Shown here in pieces: positions 1-10,661 of a DNA stretch of 64,000 nucleotides. The translations under genes and the position numbers were made by a program. The notes under the pieces are model-generated. The model worked only from the letters and a program-made list of their open reading frames with translations, made no database searches and was not told the DNA's origin. This DNA is from Berghia stephanieae (taxonomy: Eukaryota; Mollusca; Gastropoda; Nudibranchia; Aeolidiidae), in NCBI GenBank assembly GCA_034508935.3, contig CM067448.1:1360418-1424417 (forward strand). Reading direction: 5' to 3'. Within the stretch, counting starts at the first letter, position 1. The number at the start of each line of letters is the position of its first letter.

Positions 1-43
1 AACCAATACATTGGATTTCACATTGTTATTTATTCTCGGCGGT

Positions 44-572
44 CCTGGTGGGGATCCTGACCTCCCATAGCGGGCAGGGGGTACATACTGTGTCTTCTAT
101 CCCCTTATATCTGTTTTCCAACATGTTTTCTGTCTTTGTCTTGGAATGAGATTACTTGGTTTTGTCCTGGCCCTGGCCCGAGTCCTGGCTGGGAGGGAAA
201 CAGTCAAATGCATAGTTATTGTATTGAGAGATGATATTTTTTTCCTTGTAAATCATCTCTCTGTCATGTGTTATTATATTTGTTATTTTTTAATGTATAA
301 TGTAAGCATTTGAGTGTATTCCTCTTTGTTGGATTTTGTGCTTGTGTCCGGATGAGACTTATTGGTGATCTCAAACTAAGTACACTGATGGTTTGCTCTT
401 GGAATCTACATCAGATCTCTATTTGTTCCCAATTCCCCTTTGTCTTACTCTCTCTTGGGTGCTTTAATTGTAATTCTAGAACTTTCGACTATCCCATTTT
501 CTTCCTTTTTACTGGCGCTGATATAACCTAAATGTGTTGCAAGCGCCGTAAAACCCTTAAAAACCACAAACA
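44..572 (+). mobile_element. SINE-like retroposon, full-length copy (unclassified family)
   Basis: A 529-bp non-coding element is flanked by a perfect 14-bp direct repeat, TTATTCTCGGCGGT, at 30-43 and 573-586, which is the mark of target-primed reverse transcription. Its 3' end carries a 6-bp stem, GGCGCT at about 513 and AGCGCC at about 542, around a 22-nt loop, followed by GTAAAACCC and an A-rich tail. Related copies lie near 2536, 23125, 27575, 30354, 43995 and 53294, and the longer ones begin at about the same 5' point. I see no protein and no convincing tRNA head. It may be a SINE with an unusual head or a short LINE derivative. Confidence 0.75.
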
Positions 573-586
573 TTATTCTCGGCGGT

Positions 587-1363
587 TGGACATTTTATCC
601 CCCTAAACTGTTGCCGCCTTCTCTGTGGCTTTCTACGCCGTCTTGGAACTGTTCTCTTCTATTATAATGACTAGTCTTGGAGTGTATCCTGTACTTTGTA
701 AACATTGGAGTGTCTCATCGTGGCGGGTCCTTTGCTTGGGACTTTTTGGTTGTATCAAAATAGGCACACCGTTGGAATAATCGTGGAATCGACTGTTCTC
801 CGTTTGACCGTAGCCATCGTTATGTTATATATAGTATGCTCTTGGTAAGAAGCTCATAACATTGCCATCCGGAAGTATAACGGACCAACACACAAAACTC
901 TGTGTAACCATGAATTTTTATAGTCTGGTTAATACAGTTCAATGAGAATAACTCACAAACGCGGATGGCAAAATATAATAACAAAGGCGTGAGTGACGTC
1001 ATCTTCGTTCTATCTATAGCCTGACACTGAAATCCAGAAGGATTGGCAGTTTGACGTCATTATTTATTTATTTATTTATTTATTTTTTGCCACCTAGTGA
1101 GTTGTCGTTAGTAGTGCTCATGGAAACAAGTGGTCCCATTGGTTGAACTATTGAACACAACTCACGAATAGTTGTGTCCCCTGAATTGTGCAGGCGAAAT
1201 TGTCAAGACCGAATACCGTCACTCTTGACCTTAGTTTCAATACGTTAACTTTTTATCATAATATAAGGGTGGCGTAGCCTGATGCTTTTTAGGGAGGGGA
1301 TGAGACCGTCTTGAATGGGAGGGGCAGGAGGAGGGGATCAGAACAGTAACTATAAATATCGTT
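587..1363. other. Intergenic, no gene seen
   Basis: AT-rich sequence with a short ATTT run near 1060-1085. No coding signal or recognised repeat on either strand. Confidence 0.5.
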
Positions 1364-2089
1364 CAGGGGCGGTTTGGGTCTAATTATTAGGAAAATCCTT
1401 CAAGAAAAATAATTTTGAGATTTTTGTGGAAAACGATATTTTATAATTTTAGAAATAATATTAATCAAGTCCAACTTCTCAAAATATATTATAAAGGCAC
1501 GAAAAACAAGGACGAAAATGGTACAGGTAGTAAGAAATGTGTGAAACACGGAAAGCTATTTTGCTATTTTCTCATTATGTCATTTTTCTAGGGGTATGGG
1601 ATACTGTGTCAACATTTTCTCAGAATCTATTTAATGAAATGGTCTGAAAATTTCCACAGATATCACAGAGATATTGTATTATGTTACTATAGAGAGATTG
1701 TTGAAAAGGTATGTGTATTTTGAATTATCATCCAACTTATAAATTTTTAACAACAGTTTTGTCATAACATTTGGATTCTCAACTTTGTAATGTTCTAATA
1801 AAAATCCCATAAGCTAAAGCTGTAAAATCTCTCTATGGCGACACACTATGCTACAATGTTGACAAGAGGGAAGAATATGGAGGTCATTCCTTCATTAGTT
1901 TTTTCCTGGAAAATGTCCCACCAGATTGTTATATGTTTTTTCACGCCAGACCCCCAAATCAGCTCGCAAAATGAGTAACAACAAAAATATTGTTTTATAA
2001 CCTATAATGACGATACAGAATGATAAAAAACGCCCAATATAGGAAATAAACTTTTTTGGTTTTTTTTGGAACAGACCCAAACCGCCCCT
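1364..2089. mobile_element. Non-autonomous DNA transposon (TIR element)
   Basis: Starts with AGGGGCGGTTTGGGTCT (1365-1381) and ends with its near-perfect reverse complement at about 2073-2089, which gives a TIR of about 17 bp around an AT-rich, non-coding interior of about 0.7 kb. No clear target duplication is left, because the right end abuts a SINE. The superfamily cannot be assigned from this copy. Confidence 0.6.
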
Positions 2090-2091
2090 TA

Positions 2092-2394
2092 TAATAATTG
2101 AGCTTTTATATAGCGCAATATCCACTAAACGTGCTCAAAGCGCTTTACAAAAGGTCCCTGACTAACATCAACACGTAACATAAAGATCGATACATGACGC
2201 CTGTTAGGCAATAATACAATTTTTTCCGACAGAAACAACTCTGTTAAACGGCCAGGTACTAATTTTACACCTGAGTACGGTGAGAGAATGTGAGTAAAGA
2301 GTCTTTTCCAAAGACTCAACTATGCGCCGAGCAAGGCTCGAACCCAGGACCTTCCGATACCAAAGCGAGTGTCATACCACTAGACCACATAGCC
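2092..2394 (-). mobile_element. tRNA-derived SINE, copy 1
   Basis: On the minus strand it begins GGCTATGTGGTCTAGTGG (A-box region) and has a B box, GGGTTCGAGCC, about 45 nt later. A body of about 200 bp follows, with a 3' tail containing AGCGCTTTGAGC and GCGCTATATAAAAGC. Five further copies with the same layout lie at about 9490, 33551, 44450, 52507 and 56765. The tRNA head directly abuts a TTC microsatellite. Confidence 0.85.
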
Positions 2395-2535
2395 TCCTCC
2401 TCCTCCTCTTCTTCTTCTTCTTCTTCTTCTTCTTCTTCTTCTTCTTCTTCTTCTTCTTCTTCTTCTTCTTCTTCTTCTTCTTCTTCTTCTTCTTCTTCTT
2501 CTTCTTCTTCTTCTTCTTCTTCTTCTTCTTCTTCT
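2395..2535. repeat. TTC microsatellite
   Basis: About 140 bp of nearly pure TTC/CTC triplets between a SINE and a retroposon fragment. Long Ser, Phe and Arg/Glu reading frames over it are artefacts of the triplet. Confidence 0.95.
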
Positions 2536-2728
2536 CTCAAGTACATTGATGGTATGCTCTTGGAATCTATTTGATCCCTATTTGTTCCCAGTTCCCCTTT
2601 GTCTTTCTTTCTCTTGGGTGCTTTAATTGTAATTCTAGAACTTTTTACTATCCCATTTTCTTCCTTATTACTGGCGCTGATATAACCTAAATGTGTTGCA
2701 AGCGCCGTAAAACCCTTAAAAAGAAAAA
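2536..2728 (+). mobile_element. SINE-like retroposon, 3' fragment
   Basis: The last 190 bp or so of the family whose full copy is at 44-572, including the GGCGCT/AGCGCC hairpin and the CGTAAAACCCTTAAAAA tail. It lies between two TTC microsatellites. Confidence 0.8.
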
Positions 2729-2732
2729 AACA

Positions 2733-2985
2733 ACTTCTTCTTTTTCTTCTTCTTCTTCTTCTTCTTCTTCTTCTTCTTCTTCTTCTTCTTCTTCTTCTTC
2801 TTCTTCTTCTTCTTCTTCTTCTTCTTCTTCTTCTTCTTCTTCTTCTTCTTCTCTTCTTCTTTATCGTCTTCTTCCTTCTCCTCCTCCTCCTCCTCCTCCT
2901 CCCCCTCCTCCTCCTCCTCCTCCTCCTCCTCCTCCTCCTCCTCCTTATCTTCCTCCACCTCCTCCTCCGCTGCTTCCTCCTCTTC
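2733..2985. repeat. TTC then CTC microsatellite
   Basis: TTC triplets to about 2855, then mainly CTC triplets from about 2877. It may have grown from the A-rich tail of the preceding retroposon. Confidence 0.95.
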
Positions 2986-3668
2986 AAATAGAAAATGAAG
3001 TTATCAGATATACATTAATTTTAATATACGAATAACTTATAATATACATTAATATACATCAACTTTATTTGTGTTCGCCCGCTTTCACAAGCCGTTAACA
3101 GCCCTCGCTGTGCAGCTGGTCAATAAATAGAACACAACTATTTCATCCTCTTTTCTTTTACCAAGAATCAGGTTGGATGGAAATGATAACCGGAAGTGAA
3201 AAACTCTAACTGTTTGGCTAACTGTAGCAAATACATACTCGTACAAGTCTGTTTGAATCCCCGAGATGATGTCTTTTCAAATCTGATAATGATAATAAAT
3301 GTGAACCGCACCAAATTAAGTTAAAAGGAAATTTGCATTATTTTGCATCTCTTTCGATTTGTGTGAGATTCAGTTTTTTAAAACTTGAGCGAGGCTTTGG
3401 GGTTGAACGCCGGTTTTCATCTCGTGACTCAAACGCTCGCAACGAACTGCCTTGCTGGACTTCACATCAATCTCATTAGTTCTTAGTCCAGTTCAAGTCA
3501 CAAGACTGGCTGACAGCTGATCAAGTTTTGTTTTCAACGAAAATGGTGTAACTTTGACTCTTGAAAATGTGAGGTCAGGGGAGTGCCTTGCCCTCGGCTA
3601 GTTTCAGGCAGCCTGTTGAACTGACCCAGTCCAGTCCCAGTCAATCCACTTGACAACATAAAAACTAA
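2986..3668. other. 5' flank of the NEURL2-like gene, nothing specific seen
   Basis: Unique AT-rich sequence. It probably contains the promoter or a 5' non-coding exon of the next gene, but no TATA, initiator or splice signal can be singled out with confidence. Confidence 0.4.
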
Positions 3669-3773
3669 AATTTTGTGACCAACCATAAAAAAAATGATGA
3701 AAGACTGACAGGAGGAGAGTTTCCCTATCTTGTTCATCAAAGGTTGGATGAAGTTAAGCCAAGAGATATCACA

Positions 3774-3974
3774 ATGCCAATAAAACGTTTTCACAAATCG
3801 CATGGACACAATATTCGTTTGTCGGAGGATAACACTGTCGCCTTACGGGAAACAAGTTTTTCTCATGCTTTAGTGTTTAGTGAGAAGCCTGTGCAACCTG
3901 GTGAAATATTCTTGGTAGAAATAGAAAAGACAGAGAGAGGCTGGAGTGGACACATGCGAATTGGACTCAGTGAG
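3774..3974 (+). CDS. NEURL2: Neuralized-like protein (NEURL2/Ozz type), coding exon 1
   Basis: Exon 1 encodes 67 residues that start the neuralized homology (NHR) domain: MPIKRFHKSHGHNIR, then the hallmark stretch GEIFLVEIEKTERGWSGH. In vertebrates NEURL2 (Ozz) is the substrate-binding part of an elongin/cullin ubiquitin ligase acting on membrane-linked muscle proteins; the role here is inferred. The ATG at 3774 is the only in-frame ATG; the frame stays open upstream to 3669, so an upstream exon could add residues. The exon ends in phase 0 at AGTGAG before GTAAGA (3975). The three exons together give about 302 residues, against 285 in human. The domain order matches NEURL2 rather than NEURL1, which has two NHR domains and a RING. 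Confidence 0.88.
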
Positions 3975-4344
3975 GTAAGAGCCAAAGGTTTCATCTGGTT
4001 TTACCCCCCCCCCCCCCCCCTCCCCCAGTCTGTGTGCATCATCATCAACCGTTAATTGATGAATACAAGTACAAGGGTTTGTTAGATAAGGTTAGAAACT
4101 CTTTAAGCTAGACTTGCATTTTGTCCAGAGGGTACCAAACAATTGTCACCATTTGACAACTCTGAACCAGTCCCGAGATAAATAAAGTTTGAAGGGAATG
4201 TAATTCAATTCGACACCCAAAACTCAGGTGAATATTGTCACCAGATAGTTCTACTCTCAAAAGTGTCTCTTGTCAGCAAAGAATTCAACACCCAAAAAGG
4301 TTGATTCTTTATTTTATTTTGTTGCTTTTTTGTTATTTTTGTCT

Positions 4345-5625
4345 TTACTCTTAAAGAAGCTGCCTACACAACACTCATAAGATCCATCTTAAGACTATTC
4401 CTGTACAATTTGGGACCCAAAGCTACAATCGGATAGAAAAGCAATTGAAGCTGTCCACCACTGTGCTGCAAGATTTGCCTTAAATGACTACAGCCCCCCA
4501 TAGCAGCTTAACAGAAATGATCGCACATCTTGGATGGTCTCCCTTACAAGACAGATGGAAAAAACAACGCTTAACTCTCATGTTCAAAATTACAAACAAG
4601 ATGACAGTCATCTTTCCAGAACAACTAGACTTACAATGAAAGCAGGGCTGGCAGAGTCGGTTATTTTTAAACCGACTCCGACTCCAGCCTTGAAACCGAC
4701 TCCGACTCCGACTCCTCAAGCATAGTATTTTAGTATTAATAGGTAATAATATGCAACCAACACTCGCAGCTACTTTTAGCTTTTCCCCAGTATATGTATT
4801 ATAACAATACAAGCCGCTTCATATTTGATATTGCATCATTAAAAGTACAAGCTCTTCATCATTTTTTGGCTACAGACTGATTAGCTCATTTCGAATAAAC
4901 ACATTAATATTGATTAATGATCATCAAATTTAAAAGATAAAACACATCCCCTTTTCCCATGAAAACAAACACAGAAAAAAGATTACTATTTGTGAATTTT
5001 AGTTTTGAAAAAGTTTTAATTAATAGTATTAGTTTTAATAGTTTTAGTTTTAATTTTTCAAAGTGAATTATAAATATAATATTCCGGTTCCCCTTTCCTG
5101 AAATGTTATAAAGTCATTAATTAAAAATAATATTGAAACATTTAAAAGAATAGAACAATCATTCATAAATCATGAACATTTACAGATATAGAAATTTAAA
5201 AATGTTAATTCCAACGTGAAGTGGATAACATAGGAAAGGGGTTTTGGAAGCATAGTTCACCTTTAGCTAATACCAATGTAATTTTTTTCAAATTCTATAG
5301 GCCTGGATACTATCTATATCTAGTATCTAAAATACTACACATTGAATGATATAAAAATGCAATGTCTGAAAGTGGTAAGGAGTCGGAGTCGGGACTTCTA
5401 AAATCTACTCCGACTCCGACTCCCACTCCACCCTCATCAACCGACTCCTACCGACTCCGACTCCCCAGCCCTGAATGAAAGTCACGCATTCAAAGAAAAA
5501 CCCACTCAAAAACACTAAAGCACCAATCTACAAATTCAAACATCATCAAATATTCATTTGCACCCAGCACTATCAGCGAACATTATTAAAATTCTTCAGC
5601 CTAAATACCAACAATGGCTGTCACA
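4345..5625 (+). pseudogene. LINE ORF2 C-terminal fossil, split by a hAT element
   Basis: Reading two frames of 4345-4642 gives the tail of a jockey/L2/CR1-type reverse transcriptase: LKEAAYTTLIRSIL, then SCTIWDPKLQSDRKAIEAVH and CAARFALNDYSP. There is a frameshift between the first two blocks near 4390. The sequence resumes after the transposon at 5474 with a diverged tail and a 3' UTR. The end, ACATTCAGATTCAGATT (about 5693), recurs at 53995-54030. It lies in intron 1 of the NEURL2-like gene and is inactive. Confidence 0.7.
4643..5473. mobile_element. Non-autonomous hAT transposon
   Basis: An 831-bp element starting CAGGGCTGG and ending CCAGCCCTG, with GGAGTCGG-type subterminal repeats on both sides. 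It is flanked by a perfect 8-bp target duplication, AATGAAAG (4635-4642 and 5474-5481). The terminal CAGGG and the 8-bp duplication are typical of the hAT superfamily. The interior is AT-rich with no transposase. It sits inside an older LINE fossil, so it is the younger insertion. Confidence 0.9.
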
Positions 5626-6182
5626 CTTAATCTCAACAACTCTCTCCGTCCTCGAATACAAATACTGAGAATTGAGTCGACTTCCTGTGACATTCAGATT
5701 CAGATTCAGACACTTTCTTGCAATTTTTATAATTCTCTGTTTTTCTCTTAAAATGATACAAACCCTAACCCTTGTACTAATTCACCTCTCTCCATCAAAC
5801 TCTCACACCTAAGCCAACACTCACCCTCCGTCTTTCTCTCTCTCTATCCGTTTTTCTCTTGTCTTCTTCCTCACCTCTCCTTTCCCTCTCTCTAATAAAC
5901 CATAAACCAACCTAACCATTATACTCACACACACTATACTATAGTCCACACATAACCTTTATTTCTAGAAAGTTTTCACTCTACACACTACCCCACCTCT
6001 AACATTTCTATAACACAAACGTGCACATCTTATTTGCAGGTCTGGTAGCTAACATAACAGTTCTGCCCTAACCAACAAAAGGACAGTATCTGGGCTGACC
6101 CAGATCCAACCAGTTTTCCCCGCAATCGATACGTTTAGTTTTTTCATTCATAACTCTTTAATTCTATTACATAGTGGAAGGC
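5626..6182. other. Intron sequence, CT/CA-rich
   Basis: A pyrimidine-rich stretch at 5830-5900 with no gene. At 6059-6092 lies a 33-bp segment containing ACCAACAAAAGGACAGTATC that recurs at 6578-6600 and, inverted, at 9100-9132. Confidence 0.5.
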
Positions 6183-6190
6183 ATCTAACA

Positions 6191-6443
6191 CATGGGTGAA
6201 AGTTCGCCGGAAAAATCTGGCATGGCCGGATTTTTATTTTTGAAAAAGAGGTCTCGCCGTTTTTTTTTTGTCTGGCCGGAATTCGAAAACGAAAAAACCG
6301 GCAACTGTCTGGCTACTGGATCACCACTGTAGTTTATATAATTAACCGCACTTCTGTTTTTTCCTCTTATTGGTAGTTGCAGGATTTTTTTTCTGAGCAC
6401 CTGCCTTTGCAGGATTAATATCATTGAGTAACTTTCACCCACG
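6191..6443. mobile_element. hAT-like MITE
   Basis: A 253-bp element with 14-bp terminal inverted repeats: CATGGGTGAAAGTT at the left, and AACTTTCACCCACG at the right, one mismatch. It is flanked by a perfect 8-bp duplication, ATCTAACA (6183-6190 and 6444-6451). The interior has short inverted GGCCGGA motifs and no coding capacity. The 8-bp duplication favours hAT. Confidence 0.85.
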
Positions 6444-6531
6444 ATCTAACATTAAATAATAGCTAATGATAAATTGCGTTTTTCTGTTAGTCGGCGATTT
6501 CATTGACGTAATATGTTACGTAATATTTTGA

Positions 6532-6600
6532 GATACTGTTTTTTCTTGGTAAAACCATGCAAATAACTCTACCTGTAACCAACAAAAGGACAGTATCTTA
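6532..6600. repeat. Short palindromic repeat
   Basis: TGAGATACTGTTTTTTCTTG at 6532 is the imperfect inverted copy of ACCAACAAAAGGACAGTATC at about 6581, with about 25 nt between them. The same sequence recurs at 6073-6092 and, inverted, at 9100-9119. Confidence 0.6.
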
Positions 6601-7615
6601 TACGCCCGTCTCACATTCTGTTCATCCATGGTTAACTGCAATGCAAATGCCCCGTCTGTTTTCCCCAAAAGAACAGTATGTAAGTTGTGAATACAGCAAA
6701 ATAAGACTAACTCGTTCGACAAACGTCTCACACGATTCAAGCTTCTCAACATCTCCCACCAGTCACAAACGCCGTCCAAAAAGAAGACATGGCCGTCAAA
6801 GTATTAAGTCAAAATCATGCATAATACTTGACACCTTTCTGAGTCAGTTTATTGTGTAAAAACTGAAAGTATATCATAGTGGGGAATATAAAAACCACAC
6901 TGTTGAAATCAACTATTAAGACGGAGAACATTAGTCTTTGAATAATAAAAATTGGTTGAGAAACAACTGTTTAACGAGTAAAAATATTATTTTGAAAGTT
7001 GATTTTGTCCTTGTTTGTTTATTTTTGTAACTTTTTTATTTCTTGTCCGATTTTCTCGATTTCTGTTTATCATTTTTCATTTTTTCTCTGAGACAAGATT
7101 GGTGATGTACTTTGTTTGTTTGAAATCTGACTAAACCATACATTGGCTTTTTTTTCCCAACGAGCCTTGGCTCACTAATAAATTCAAAAGGGAACAAAGA
7201 AGGTAACGCAACTTTCAGACGGTCGTCGAGATAAGCTCTAATCTGTAAGCAGTCGCAGCAACCAATCAGTGAAAAGCTGTAAGTAATGGTGAAATGTCAA
7301 GAACCAGCATCATCTATCAAGAACCAATAATTTGCTCTGAGAAAGTCTTGACATCTCACGAGCAAAAAGTTTGAAACTGATGATGGACCTATGAAAAGTT
7401 TGTGGGCGGGATTTTGTCATGATTGACAATCGGACGAAAACGTGGCTATAGATATGATATCATCTAAAGACATGCATATCTCCGGTTCTTATTTCTCAGT
7501 CTCTATATTTCTTTGGTTCTGTCCCGATGTGACACGTGTTACACGGAAATAAAATAATGCAAAATAATTATTTTTCTTCGAAATATATATTCTTCTTCGA
7601 AAGCTCTCACACCAC
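6601..7615. other. Intron sequence, nothing recognised
   Basis: Unique AT-rich sequence of the NEURL2-like intron 1. Small open frames here have no recognisable domain and no homologue I know. Confidence 0.4.
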
Positions 7616-7619
7616 CGCA

Positions 7620-7793
7620 CCACCTCCTCCTCCTCTTCTTCTTCTTCTTCTTCTTCTTCTTCTTCTTCTTCTTCTTCTTCTTCTTTCTTCTTCTTCTTCT
7701 TCTTCTTCTTCTTCTTCTTCTTCTTCTTCTTCTTCTTCTTCTTTTTCTTCTTCTTCTTCTTCTTCTTCTTCTTCTTCTTCTTCTTCTTCTTCT
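7620..7793. repeat. TTC microsatellite
   Basis: About 175 bp of TTC triplets with two single-base interruptions. The reading frames over it are artefacts. Confidence 0.95.
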
Positions 7794-8499
7794 ATAAAAA
7801 TTAACCCAAATAAACGAAAGAATCAGCGTAAACATTTAACACAAACAGGAGCGAAGATGCGCAGCTTCCCGTGTCGAGCACTAGACGTCTAGATACACAT
7901 CCTTCAAAAAAAGGGTAGGAATTGTTCTCTTCCTTTCATTTTACAACTAACTCAGACCTGGGACCTCAAATAATTGGGATTTTTTTTTTTTGATATCATA
8001 AAATAAGGACCTCATTATAAATAAGTAGGGAAAGTGACATGATTTGACTAGTCAATTGACGTGTCATGTCTGTGTTGTGTCCATATTTTTGTCCTGTTGT
8101 GTCTATTTTCGCGTGTTCAAAAAGTTCCGACAATTTTTTCACCAACCATTTACAGGCCTGTTCTTGTTCCTGTTGTTTCAAACTTGTCAACCCAAAATGT
8201 TTCAACATCAAAAAATTGTATTTACTGTGTGACTTAATAAGTCAAATAATGAGAGTTACAACCCCCCCCCCCCCCCCCCAAAAAAAAAAAGAAATGTTTT
8301 CGTTGTATTCGATTTCTTGATAATAAATAAATCATCAAATTAAAAAATGTTATAATATCCTCCCACATTGCACTGGTCACATTATGCATTCCACTCGTAT
8401 AACCCATGCATACGCAACCCTCCCCCCCCCCCCCCCCTTGACACATGCACGTTCAAACTAGGATACAGGTGATTTCTATTTATACATTATCAATTGTCA

Positions 8500-8502
<3 letters not shown>
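7794..8502. other. Intron sequence with poly-C tracts
   Basis: No gene. Homopolymer C runs at about 8262-8279 and 8421-8438, and a poly-A run just after the first. Confidence 0.5.

Positions 8503-8568
<66 letters not shown>
8503..8568. repeat. CT dinucleotide repeat
   Basis: About 65 bp of uninterrupted CT. Confidence 0.95.
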
Positions 8569-8570
<2 letters not shown>

Positions 8571-9489
8571 ATTTTTTTTTTACACACACGGACTAATTCC
8601 CAACATACGCATACACACTAATATCTGATGATCAGAGTTCCTCGTGGCCAATTTCAAAATCAAAGACATCCAAATACACCCTTATGTGAACTTATGCTCT
8701 GACTGCCTTGTAAACTCATCGTTTTTTATTTATAAAAAAAACTAAAGATCGACTACACTAAGGAAAAAGTAATTTGTGAAAAGTAAATAAAATATATTTT
8801 TTAAAAAAGCCATATTCTAATTGTGGCCAATCTTGGTCATATTAGCCATGAATATGACCATCTGGCAGTCCTGCAAGTAATGATGTCTGCTTCCCAAGCC
8901 GTTTCGAATGGTTCAGCCATGTCGTTTTGTTGGTTAACGATGGGGCTTAAATAGGATACAGTTTCAAGCAAAATTTTTAATCGCCTCTAATTTTAAAAAA
9001 TACTTGAGATATGATCATTCTGACAACTTTGTAAGCTTTCCTATGTCCTAGAGTGTTGATTAAGTGAACAAAGTGATTTTATGATTTTTTGAGAGATACT
9101 GTCCTTTTGTTGGTTATGGCAGAATTAGGGATTTGTTTGATCACTGTTATAATGGACACTATTTTGCTGTAGTTTGGATTTGAGAGTGTTTCATTCCAAC
9201 AGTGAGCCTCTATAGCAATCACTGCAAATAATGACACACCTTATCATGCCTATCTCTTGGGCACACCAGGCTTTCGTTTCTATCAAACTCCATCCAACAC
9301 GGAAAGCACAGACTTGACATAAATGAATTCTCACTACAGTCCGTCTATTAGAAGAGACCATTTCTTTGGGTTTTTTTGCTGATCAAGGGTTTGCATCCTA
9401 ATGGTCCACATTATTTGTAGGCCTATTGTTTCATTCGGAAGCCTTTTCTTTTTCACATTTTCGTTCGAAAAAAAAAAAACCCAACAAAC
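8569..9489. other. Intron sequence, nothing recognised
   Basis: AT-rich. The only notable item is the 33-bp inverted partner (9100-9132) of the sequence at 6059-6092. Confidence 0.4.
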
Positions 9490-9782
9490 TTGAGCTTTAT
9501 GATTTAAGTAGCGCAATATCCTCTAAGCATGCTCAAAATCAAAGCACTTTACAAGGGGTCCCTGACCAACAGCAACAGATAACATGTAGAACGAGACATG
9601 GCGCCTGTTAGGCAATATTTACAACACTGTTAATGGCTAGGCACTCATTTTACACATGAGCACGGTGAGAGAATTTGAGAGTAAAGAGCCTTTTCCAAGG
9701 ACTCAACTATGTGCTGAGCGAAGTTTGAGCCCAGGACCATCAGATCAGAAAGCGAGAGTATTACCACAAGACCACATAGCCC
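9490..9782 (-). mobile_element. tRNA-derived SINE, copy 2
   Basis: Same layout as the copy at 2092-2394 (head GGCTATGTGGTCTTGTGG, tail CGCTACTTAAATC) but more diverged, with an internal deletion around 9625. Inserted in intron 1 of the NEURL2-like gene. Confidence 0.8.
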
Positions 9783-9830
9783 ACCGTGTTGCTTAAACCA
9801 TTAGTTGAAACTGTCATATAGAAGGCATAA

Positions 9831-9833
<3 letters not shown>

Positions 9834-9902
<69 letters not shown>

Positions 9903-9931
9903 GGTAAGTATTAAAATAATATATATAAATA

Positions 9932-10007
<76 letters not shown>
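9834..10007. repeat. AT dinucleotide repeats (two blocks)
   Basis: Two AT arrays, about 9834-9900 and 9938-10007, separated by AT-rich sequence, ending about 60 bp before the exon 2 acceptor. Confidence 0.95.
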
Positions 10008-10010
<3 letters not shown>

Positions 10011-10069
10011 GATTTATTTGTATATTTTTATATTTATTTATAAAACTGATTTCTCCTCACTATTTCCAG

Positions 10070-10661
10070 GTGGATCCATCCACGCAAGAGAACAATCTAC
10101 CTCAGTATGCACTCCCTGATCTGGCCCAGCTAGGACGATGTTGGATCTCGGCTGTGACAAAAACGGGTAATCGTGTACAGCACGCTGGTCCAGATCAGCC
10201 ACCAAATTTCAACAATCCTCAAAACGTCCCATCCACATCAACTGCCTCACCATCATCGTCGTCTTCGTTGTCGTCATCAACGTTGTCACCTGTTTTAGGG
10301 AGTGGAGAATTTGTCACTACCATGCTGGGTCCAGTCAGACGGTCCATGCTTCAGCCGTCCTACTCACTCTTCCGTTCGGCTTTTGCCGGCAATTCTGACA
10401 CGCAAGCCACGTCAGAGGAGCCTCCGTCATATGAAGCCGCCAAAAAACTGATATTAGCCACAGATGTGGGTTCTAGAATAGGCGTCGTCTACTGTCCCGA
10501 TCCCAGTGGTTATTTTGCCCGTATGCATTTCATCATCAACGGGGAAGACCAAGGCCCCAGTGATGAGGTCATACCACTCAGTTCTAACCCGGCCCCTCTC
10601 TACGCCGTTGTGGATGTTTATGGAACCACCAAGCAAGTTCGTATTGTAGAATTATATAAAG
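10070..10661 (+). CDS. NEURL2: Neuralized-like protein (NEURL2/Ozz type), coding exon 2
   Basis: Starts after TTTCCAG (acceptor at 10068-10069) in phase 0 and ends with one base before GTAAAG (10662). It encodes 197 residues: VDPSTQENNLPQYALPDLAQ, then WISAVTKTGNRV, then a Ser/Thr/Pro-rich insert (exon residues about 50-85). A second conserved block follows: SRIGVVYCPDPSGYFARMHF, then INGEDQGPS and PLYAVVDVYGTTKQVRIVEL. These are the conserved strands of the NHR domain and align with human NEURL2 in order. The low-complexity Ser insert is the main departure from the vertebrate protein and is probably a disordered loop. Confidence 0.9.

Noticed and set aside
2092-2394. tRNA gene in the SINE head
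   Set aside because: Six copies share a non-tRNA body of 200 bp, and the heads do not fold into a complete cloverleaf.
6516-6859. Possible 100-residue basic protein in NEURL2 intron 1
   Set aside because: No domain, no splice or start context, and it overlaps a short palindromic repeat.
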